From contig JAKEHZ010000066.1 of NCBI GenBank assembly GCA_022614735.1, positions 1-5,488 of the forward strand: a DNA stretch of 5,488 nucleotides, in the 5' to 3' direction. Shown here one piece after another: positions 1 to 5,488 of the stretch. Every line of letters begins with the position of its first letter. Position 1 is the stretch's first letter. A model generated the notes under the pieces. It searched no databases. It saw only the letters and a list, made by a program, of their open reading frames with translations, and was not told the origin of the DNA. This DNA is from Acidobacteriota bacterium (lineage in GTDB: Bacteria; Acidobacteriota; Blastocatellia; RBC074). Both the position numbers and the translations under genes were made by a program.

Positions 1-53
1 CTAACTAAGGAAAATGAGTGACTGGCCACCCCTAACTTATTGATACCAGGGTT

Positions 54-64
54 TTCAGTTTAAT

Positions 65-72
<8 letters not shown>
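54..72. repeat. Short inverted repeat at the leader-distal end of the CRISPR array
   Basis: Two perfect 7-bp arms, TTCAGTT (54-60) and AACTGAA (66-72), flank a 5-nt AT-rich centre. The right arm lies inside the stretch where the 5' part of the outermost CRISPR repeat should be, so this palindrome has replaced that part of the repeat. If the array is transcribed leftward, the hairpin would form just after the last repeat. No U-tract follows it on the minus strand, so I do not call it an intrinsic terminator. Positions 1-53 show no gene or other recognisable element. Confidence 0.4.
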
Positions 73-395
<323 letters not shown>

Positions 396-560
396 TCCAC
401 CCTCTGTAAGTATCACAGAATGCAGTATTTGCAAAGGCATTTTTGCAAACCCTCTCCAATTTGCCTCTTCCTCGTTCGCATCCTTTGAAAAATTCCTGAT
501 AAGCCATTTATATTCTTATAGTAAAACCCCCTCGGTTTCGTCGCTAAATCGCTTCTCTAC
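396..560 (-). promoter_or_regulatory. Probable CRISPR leader
   Basis: This sequence abuts the last intact repeat on the side where the leader is expected from repeat orientation and terminal-repeat decay. It is AT-rich and without a plausible gene. Two copies of the self-complementary octamer TTTGCAAA lie at 428-435 and 442-449, 14 bp start to start, roughly 33-54 bp from the first repeat. That is within reach of leader-binding factors for spacer integration. Minus-strand hexamers TATAAG (515-520) and TATAAA (507-512) could be -10 boxes, but neither has a good -35 at normal spacing. The right boundary is arbitrary. The leader role is inferred from position, not from similarity to a known leader. 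Confidence 0.55.
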
Positions 561-604
561 AAACTTATTTAATTCAATATCTTAGATTACTTGCGTTGGA
601 TTTC

Positions 605-625
605 GAGACACTTTTTTTGTGTTTC
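605..625. repeat. Hairpin with T7 loop
   Basis: GAGACAC (605-611) pairs with GTGTTTC (619-625), seven pairs including one G-T, around a loop of seven T residues (612-618). It is too far from any gene end to be a terminator, and the T run is in the loop, not after the stem. It could be part of a structured RNA or a chance product of AT-rich sequence. Confidence 0.3.
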
Positions 626-695
626 TACAGTCAAATTAAAATGGTCGCATATCGATATAAACCAATATATAGCAATCATTTAATGAAATCTGGCT

Positions 696-735
696 GTGAA
701 AATGAAAAGCCGGTAAACCTACCCGCATTTTTCAC
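696..735. repeat. Bulged nested hairpin, candidate structured RNA element
   Basis: GTGAAAATG (696-704) pairs with CATTTTTCAC (726-735) over nine base pairs with a single bulged T at 728. Inside it, GGTA (712-715) and TACC (720-723) form a second stem closing an AACC loop. C711 can pair with G725 across one bulged base. This is the most elaborate fold I can see by eye in the gene-free interval. It lies about 250 bp upstream of the vWA start. It resembles no RNA family I recognise, and its function is unknown. Confidence 0.3.
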
Positions 736-795
736 TTTATTTCGTCACTCTTCGAAAAGTCCTTTGATTCCAATGATGCTTTTCACATCTGGTAT

Positions 796-827
796 GGTCT
801 CGAGACCGAGTTTAACGACTTTAAACT
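796..827. repeat. Adjacent palindromes, possible operator or RNA structure
   Basis: GGTCTCGAGACC (796-807) is a perfect 12-bp palindrome. One base later, AGTTTAA (809-815) and TTAAACT (821-827) form perfect 7-bp arms around CGACT. Perfect palindromes without a loop are more typical of protein binding sites than RNA hairpins. The second element could be either. They sit about 160-190 bp upstream of the vWA start, which would suit a site controlling the operon. No regulator gene is present in the window to connect to them. Confidence 0.35.
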
Positions 828-836
828 TCAATCAAT

Positions 837-875
837 AGACATCTGTCTTATGAGCGGTACAGGTTGTCTATACAA
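837..875 (+). promoter_or_regulatory. Two operator-like dyads upstream of the vWA operon
   Basis: AGACA-TC-TGTCT (837-848) is a 5-bp dyad, and TTGT-CTAT-ACAA (864-875) is a 4-bp dyad. Both contain TGTCTWT, beginning at 844 and 866, which is 22 bp or about two helical turns apart. AT-rich hexamers suitable as -10 boxes (TATACA at 869, TATAAG at 883) overlap or follow. A repressor or activator site near the operon promoter is a reasonable reading, but neither promoter nor regulator is demonstrated. Confidence 0.25.
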
Positions 876-893
876 GCTAATATATAAGATAGG

Positions 894-943
894 GGACTCA
901 CCACGATCACAGTCGAGTCCAGTTTGTTTCCTTTATAGGGAAA
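894..943 (+). repeat. Two small hairpins in the presumed 5' leader of the vWA transcript
   Basis: GGACTC (894-899) can pair with GAGTCC (915-920) around a 15-nt loop. TTTCCT (927-932) can pair with GGGAAA (938-943), with one G-T pair, around five bases. They end about 40 bp before the vWA start and would lie in its 5' untranslated region if transcription starts upstream of about 890. Neither is followed by a T-run, and neither hides the ribosome site. Either could be chance. Confidence 0.2.
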
Positions 944-984
944 TAGATCAAGCCCGTGGTGTCGAACATTTCCGCTAGGGTTTG

Positions 985-2724
985 ATGTATATGAATGCTC
1001 ATCCCAATGGTATAGGTTTTTGGAGGCAAGTCAGACAAATGGCCGGAACACTGGTAAAAATACTGATCTCAATAACACTGGTACTAATAACATCTGCTCT
1101 AGCAATAACGGGCTCGTCGCAAAGCGCGCTCACGACAAAGGAGCTTACTCAGGTTTTTCAGATCGATCTTCCCTCAGCTGATGCGGCGATCCTGATGGAC
1201 GCTTCGCTCAGTATGCGGAATCACCATTATGACGTTGTTCGGCAGACCGTCATCGATTTCGTCTCGACGTTGACCGGCAATGAGACTCTTCACATACGCG
1301 TCTTCGGTGATGTTGCCAGTATCCCTCTTGAAGGTACAGCCGATAAGATTGCCGGCAATGTTGCCGCTCATCTACCAACCGAGCCGATGTTCCAACATAC
1401 CGATCTGGGCACTGCGATCTTAAAAGGATTGGAGTTTTTTGAACGCGATGGCGCAGGCGAACTGCAGGCATTATTTCTGTTTACTGATGGAATGCATCAA
1501 CCGCCAGCCAGCAGCCTATTCACGCGCGACTTTACGAGTGATCAGAATTGGCATGCATTGCGAAGACGAGCGCAGGCATTGTGTCAGCGGCGCAAAGTCT
1601 TCGTTTATGGTTTCGGCCTGGGCAGTCAAACCGATGTCTCGTTACTGCTAAAAATATTTCCGCCGGCCAATGTCGAAGTTGTCGTGGGCGAAGCGGCTCA
1701 GGTGGCAGATGTACTACGCGCCATACGCGAAAGTTTGCGTTTGGCCCAATTGCGGCACGCCGTCGAGCAGGATTTAAGCTCAGGCGGTGTTGAGGTGCGC
1801 TTTGCTCAAAGCGGACTAAGCAGAGGCGCCAGGAGTATTGAGAACCAGGTCACGATACAAAATAGATATCGTTACCTGCCAGTCGTTCTCGAAAGCATCA
1901 AGTTGCAATACTCTGCGGAAGCAAGCCGGGAAATAGAGTGCGATGTGGAAAACCTGCCGCGTAATTTGACGCTCGTTCCGGCGCAGATGTGGCGAGGCAA
2001 ACTTCGGGCAAGGCTGCTATCAGTACCATCGAACCTGAGGCTGGGGCGAATTGAGCGTATCTATAGCGCCGGCGTTCAGGTGATGCCCGCGGCGCGTTTC
2101 GAACACGCGGCGGAAATAGCGATGTTGGATGCTGGAAATGCAATCCCTTTATGTAATTCGCCGCCGTTGGGGATCGAGCTTCGTGCGAGTTACGGCGTGC
2201 CCTACTACTTGATCATATTCTTTTCGATCGCGGGTCTGGGTTTCGTCTTGATCATCAGGCGCAAACGCAAACTGAGCGAGCGCGTGCGAACATCTGTCGA
2301 GCAGCGTCACGCCGAGCGTAAACGATTGGCCGGCATGCTCAAGCTATGGCATTCGGGCAAAGCTGAGCCCGATGAAGAGGGTGTGGATTTGAGCGCTTAC
2401 AAGACTCTGAAACTCGACCTCGTGATAAACGCAAATGGCATGCTCGAGGTTGCTTCACCCGATTCTCAAGCGAGGAATGTCGTGGCGTATTTGTCAGGCC
2501 ATCTGTTCGGCGCATCACCGGTCAAGGCTGAGACGGGCAGAGTTGAATATCGCCTGGAGACCGCGCGCGGTCACCGGCTGGCTTATGAATCTACAGGTGG
2601 ATTGCGCGAAACCGCGCGGCTGATTTTATGTGATCGTGATTTGATCGAGATCGATGGCACGTGGCGGTTACGTTATGCGAATCACCGGCTACGCACGCGG
2701 GTCGAGGTTGAATCGGCATGCTGA
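985..2724 (+). CDS. Membrane-anchored vWA-domain protein with intact MIDAS
   Basis: About 579 residues. The start is uncertain. ATG 985 follows AGGG at 977-980 closely, ATG 991 has the same site at a gap of 10, TTG 982 is possible, and ATG 1039 follows GGAGG (1022-1026) at a gap of 12. Numbered from 985, residues 22-43 form a hydrophobic signal or anchor after R14, R17 and K25, with a possible signal-peptidase site after ALA at 38-40. A vWA domain spans about 66-252 with a full metal-ion-dependent adhesion site: DASLS at 72-76, T139 in HTDLG and D168 in FTDG. An ectodomain of unknown type follows (253-405), then a second membrane span (406-424), then RRKRK and a cytoplasmic tail of about 155 residues without a recognised fold. 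The predicted topology puts the vWA domain outside and the tail inside. Such domains bind a protein ligand through Mg2+. The ligand here is unknown. The tubulin-like gene follows after 13 bp, so the two probably share a transcript and a function. Confidence 0.92.
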   Translation: MYMNAHPNGIGFWRQVRQMAGTLVKILISITLVLITSALAITGSSQSALTTKELTQVFQIDLPSADAAILMDASLSMRNHHYDVVRQTVIDFVSTLTGNETLHIRVFGDVASIPLEGTADKIAGNVAAHLPTEPMFQHTDLGTAILKGLEFFERDGAGELQALFLFTDGMHQPPASSLFTRDFTSDQNWHALRRRAQALCQRRKVFVYGFGLGSQTDVSLLLKIFPPANVEVVVGEAAQVADVLRAIRESLRLAQLRHAVEQDLSSGGVEVRFAQSGLSRGARSIENQVTIQNRYRYLPVVLESIKLQYSAEASREIECDVENLPRNLTLVPAQMWRGKLRARLLSVPSNLRLGRIERIYSAGVQVMPAARFEHAAEIAMLDAGNAIPLCNSPPLGIELRASYGVPYYLIIFFSIAGLGFVLIIRRKRKLSERVRTSVEQRHAERKRLAGMLKLWHSGKAEPDEEGVDLSAYKTLKLDLVINANGMLEVASPDSQARNVVAYLSGHLFGASPVKAETGRVEYRLETARGHRLAYESTGGLRETARLILCDRDLIEIDGTWRLRYANHRLRTRVEVESAC

Positions 2725-2725
2725 G

Positions 2726-2733
2726 AAGGAGGT
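2726..2733 (+). promoter_or_regulatory. Strong ribosome binding site of the tubulin-like gene
   Basis: AAGGAGGT is a full match to the anti-Shine-Dalgarno complement, four bases before ATG 2738. It starts two bases after the vWA stop codon TGA (2722-2724), leaving a 13-bp intergenic gap with no terminator. It fixes the start of the second gene and implies that this protein is made at high rate relative to the vWA protein, whose own ribosome site is weak. Confidence 0.9.
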
Positions 2734-2737
2734 AGAA

Positions 2738-5488
2738 ATGTTTAACAAAGAGGCAAAACTCGTCGCCAATGGAAGGCAGATGCTGCGTCCGGCGATTGTC
2801 ATCGGCCCTGGCGGCACGGGAAATCAAGTCACACGGCGATTGAAAAAGCTCGTGCGCGACCATTATGGCGATGCGCCGATGCTGATTCACTTCCTTGTCG
2901 TGGATACGGATGCGGGTACATTCAATGATCAGAACTGGGCGCCCTTACCTGAATTGTCGGAACTCGAGCGATTGCCTCTCTACGACCCGCAAGTACCTTT
3001 TGCTGATGTGCGTAACAGCCCGGGCGCTTATCCTGAGATTCACGAATGGCTGTCGCCCGTAGTAGATGTTGGATTGCTGGACAGGCAGGAAGGCGCCGGG
3101 CAGATACGCATGCTCGGGCGGATGGCGTTCTACAAATCGTTCGGATTTTTCGAGCGCCGGATAGATTACATCTTCAACCAATGCCAGCGGATACAGACGC
3201 AGCTCGAAGCGATGAAGCGATACGAATTCGACGTAGCGACTGACCCCATCATCTATATCGTCTCCTCAATCTGTGGCGGACAGGGCGCGGGTATGGTGGT
3301 TGATCTAGCCGTATCTTTGCGCGAACTCGCAGGGGGCCGCTTTCCGAGCCTCAACCTGATCGGCGTTCTGGCAATGCCCTCGGTCTTTACTGACCGCATA
3401 CCTCGCGAGAACCGCAGCAAGACATTCGCCAATGCGCACGCGACGATGAAAGAGATCGACTACCTGATGCACAGCACGGATAGGTCGAAGACTCGTTTCC
3501 GCTTCCCTGCCCCGCTGGATCGGGCCATCACGCCATCGGCGCCATTATTCGACATTTGCTACCTGATGGATAATTTCAATGGGCGCGGATCGTTGAACGG
3601 CCCCGAAGAGGTCTACGACCAGATCGCCACACAGCTCTTTCTGGAAATCGGCACGCCATTCGGCGCGCGAAGCGAAAGCGTGCGCATAAACTTGAACACC
3701 GTCGCCGGCCTTGAGTTGGACAAGGTCCATCGCACGGGTCGCCGTTACAGCAGCTTTGGCAATCACACAATCTCTTTCGACCGCGAAGAGATCGTGGCGT
3801 GGGCGAGCCTGAGATCGACTTTTATTACATTGCAAGACACATTGCTCGGCGAAGAATGTTCAATCGACGAGTTCGAGCGCGCTATCAAAAATTTCACCGG
3901 CCAATTCGGCCAACTTCGGATTGACGAAACGCAGCCGGACGAATTGATCCGTGCGATCTGCGCCGATCGTGAAATCACACAGGAACAGGTGACGGCGGCC
4001 TATGCGCAAGACCGCCCCGACCACGCGGAGCTGGCTGATGATCTATGGGCGAGACTGGATGCTTTCTGGCTGCGCCGCGCGCCGGAGATCAGAGCGCGAA
4101 TAGATGCTCGCGTCCGCGTGCTGCTCGACGGCGAAGACGGGGGGCACGGGATAACGGCCGACGTGGAAGATATGATCGGCAATTGGACGCGCCAGCGTGG
4201 GGTTGCGCCGGCACTATCGATGGCTGAATCAATCTCGGCGCGTCTGCGTGACATTGAATCTCTCCTGCGGCAGCAACAACAAATCTATCAGACTCAAGCG
4301 CAAGAGCAGCGCAAGGAAGCCGAACGCTGGCGCGACGAGTTGATCAACCTGGCGCAGGAAGCGATTCAATTGAGTGAAGGGACAGAAGACATATCACTGC
4401 TCTCTCGCATCTGGCGCGCAATTCAGGCATTCTTTTCAACCGGCGCCTGGCGCGTAGATGAGTTCAGCGACGAGGAGCTTTCGCGGGCAATTGATGAGTT
4501 GAACCTGCGCGCCGAAGAACAGAGGCATGGCTATCTCAACCATTTCAACCAGACGATCAGCCACCGCCTCAACGGCGAAGCCAGTGCAGCTGCCGCAGAG
4601 CTTCTTGTCACGGTTTCAGCAAAATTGGATGGACTGCGCGACCGTCTGCAGTCAATCAAACGCAACCTGACAGAGGACGGCGAGCGTCTGCGGGAAGAGC
4701 TGGCGGAGTTGGACGATGAGCTTAAAAACTCACGCTATATCAACGGCAATACAATGCGGCGCGACGTCACATCGGATTACGCCGAGCAATATTTGCAGAT
4801 GCGGTTCAAACGCGCTGAAGACAGTTTGCTCGAATGGCTGATGCCCGCGGACGATTATGCCCTCGCCGCTCTTGAAAGCCGCTACGACAGTGCGCAGATC
4901 CGCGCGCGATATACGGAACACTACGCGTCCGACATTTTACGCCGCGAAGACCGCGACAGCCTGGCGGAGATGATCGAACGACTGCATACAGCCAAATCCA
5001 ATGGCAGCCTGACATCGCGCATCGGCGAAGGCCTGCAATTCTGCCTGCCGTTCTGGAACATACGGGTGCCGGGCAATCAATATGCGACTGAAGTCTTGCT
5101 GGTAGGGCTGGAGCGAGAGAACCCAGGCGTGCGCGATTATCTGGAAGCGCACGCCGTAGCTCAACGCGGCCAGGTCTATGCGCAGATAGTGCCGACGGCG
5201 CAGGATTCGGTGATCCTGATCTCGCGGATAGCGCACGGAGCATCGTATTACTGGCACGCACAGGACGAATATTTCTATCGCGAGTACATGAATTCGCAAT
5301 CCATTAAAATTTTTCCCTTGCATTTGAAAAATGAGTGGCGTAGGCTCCCCGAGCCGACCCCGGAAACACACAAATACGAAAGACGCGTATTTGCCCTCGG
5401 CCTGGCTTACGAATATATCGCTGTTCGCGGATCAGCGTACTACCTTGATTTAACGCGGCGATATACGTTGGTCGGGACGTCGCGTCAG
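2738..5488 (+). CDS. Tubulin/FtsZ-superfamily GTPase-like protein, 3' end beyond window
   Basis: The frame stays open for 917 codons to the window edge, so the C terminus is missing. Residues about 18-360 look like the tubulin-like core of the long bacterial family Pfam calls Tubulin_2. They contain a glycine loop GPGGTGNQ (23-30), a second strand ending VVDTDA (D56, D58), the signature-loop region SSICGGQGAGM (176-186), INLNT (317-321), and YSSFG (337-341) leading into an acidic helix. The signature departs from canonical GGGTGSG, with Cys for the first Gly and Gln for the Thr. Residues about 361-500 are helical and of unknown fold. Heptad-like charged helices at about 502-546 and 620-665 predict coiled coils. 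A C-terminal domain follows, with PFWNI (771-775), AHGA (832-835) and PLHL (860-863), resembling the tail of long tubulin-like relatives as I remember them. No signal peptide or membrane span is seen, so it should be cytoplasmic. Nucleotide binding is likely. Hydrolysis and polymerisation are not established. Known relatives include proteins proposed to remodel membranes. Confidence 0.9.
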   Translation, partial: MFNKEAKLVANGRQMLRPAIVIGPGGTGNQVTRRLKKLVRDHYGDAPMLIHFLVVDTDAGTFNDQNWAPLPELSELERLPLYDPQVPFADVRNSPGAYPEIHEWLSPVVDVGLLDRQEGAGQIRMLGRMAFYKSFGFFERRIDYIFNQCQRIQTQLEAMKRYEFDVATDPIIYIVSSICGGQGAGMVVDLAVSLRELAGGRFPSLNLIGVLAMPSVFTDRIPRENRSKTFANAHATMKEIDYLMHSTDRSKTRFRFPAPLDRAITPSAPLFDICYLMDNFNGRGSLNGPEEVYDQIATQLFLEIGTPFGARSESVRINLNTVAGLELDKVHRTGRRYSSFGNHTISFDREEIVAWASLRSTFITLQDTLLGEECSIDEFERAIKNFTGQFGQLRIDETQPDELIRAICADREITQEQVTAAYAQDRPDHAELADDLWARLDAFWLRRAPEIRARIDARVRVLLDGEDGGHGITADVEDMIGNWTRQRGVAPALSMAESISARLRDIESLLRQQQQIYQTQAQEQRKEAERWRDELINLAQEAIQLSEGTEDISLLSRIWRAIQAFFSTGAWRVDEFSDEELSRAIDELNLRAEEQRHGYLNHFNQTISHRLNGEASAAAAELLVTVSAKLDGLRDRLQSIKRNLTEDGERLREELAELDDELKNSRYINGNTMRRDVTSDYAEQYLQMRFKRAEDSLLEWLMPADDYALAALESRYDSAQIRARYTEHYASDILRREDRDSLAEMIERLHTAKSNGSLTSRIGEGLQFCLPFWNIRVPGNQYATEVLLVGLERENPGVRDYLEAHAVAQRGQVYAQIVPTAQDSVILISRIAHGASYYWHAQDEYFYREYMNSQSIKIFPLHLKNEWRRLPEPTPETHKYERRVFALGLAYEYIAVRGSAYYLDLTRRYTLVGTSRQ

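Larger units (their letters stand above)
396..984. other. Gene-free interval between CRISPR array and vWA gene
   Basis: This stretch of about 590 bp has no coding region I accept. The only sizeable reading frame, 596-838 on the plus strand, would start at TTG without a ribosome site, has low-complexity AT-driven composition and no recognisable motif. The left part is the probable CRISPR leader. From about 600 to 945 there is a series of inverted repeats listed separately, and the region ends in the ribosome site of the vWA gene. The promoter of the operon should lie here. AT-rich hexamers such as TATACA (869-874) and TATAAG (883-888) exist, but none pairs convincingly with a -35 box. Confidence 0.6.

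Noticed and set aside
585..607. Possible anti-repeat (tracrRNA-like) segment, TTACTTG matching the minus-strand repeat start
   Set aside because: Only seven consecutive bases match and the rest diverges. Class 1 systems, suggested by the repeat, do not need a tracrRNA.
596..838. 80-codon reading frame on the plus strand in the gene-free interval
   Set aside because: It starts at TTG without a Shine-Dalgarno site, its composition follows the AT-rich background, it overlaps several inverted repeats, and it has no recognisable motif.
1250..1471. Minus-strand reading frame inside the vWA gene
   Set aside because: It lies opposite the MIDAS-bearing part of a clearly real gene and has no ribosome site or recognisable product.
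4806..5371. Two overlapping minus-strand reading frames of 144-151 codons opposite the tubulin-like gene
   Set aside because: They are antisense shadows of a well-supported gene whose plus-strand translation carries the conserved motifs. They have Arg/Ala/Ser-rich shadow composition and overlap each other.

Overview
The window has two parts. On the left is a small CRISPR array with its probable leader. On the right is a rightward two-gene operon of a membrane-anchored von Willebrand factor A (vWA) protein followed by a large tubulin/FtsZ-superfamily protein that runs off the right edge. The bacterium cannot be identified to genus. The class 1-style repeat, mixed codon use with a mild preference for G/C at third positions, good Shine-Dalgarno sites and a long tubulin-like protein fit a free-living environmental bacterium, for example Chloroflexota, Acidobacteriota or a filamentous or myxobacterial-type lineage. 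That placement is a guess.

Positions 1-395 hold a short flank and an array of five 37-nt repeats with four spacers of 36-37 nt. The four right-hand repeats are identical. The leftmost has lost its first 12 nt. Read on the minus strand the repeat ends in ATTGAAAC, the usual 3' handle of class 1 repeats. The worn repeat is therefore at the leader-distal end, and the leader should lie to the right, from 396 onward. No cas gene is present in the window.

Positions 396-984 carry no convincing gene. The part next to the array looks like an AT-rich leader with two copies of the palindromic octamer TTTGCAAA. The remainder (about 600-945) is unusually rich in inverted repeats and precedes the operon, so it may hold its promoter, operators or a structured 5' leader.

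Positions 985-2724 encode a roughly 579-residue protein with an N-terminal signal or anchor segment, an extracytoplasmic vWA domain with a complete MIDAS metal site, a further ectodomain, a second membrane span and a basic-flanked cytoplasmic tail. Thirteen bases later, after a near-perfect AAGGAGGT ribosome site, begins a tubulin-like GTPase (917 codons visible, no stop). It has a GPGGTGNQ loop, a variant tubulin signature (CGGQGAG) and a long coiled-coil region behind the GTPase core. The simplest reading is a membrane-anchored metal-dependent adhesion or sensor module coupled to a cytoplasmic tubulin-like polymer or switch. The coupling is inferred from operon structure and topology and is not directly shown.
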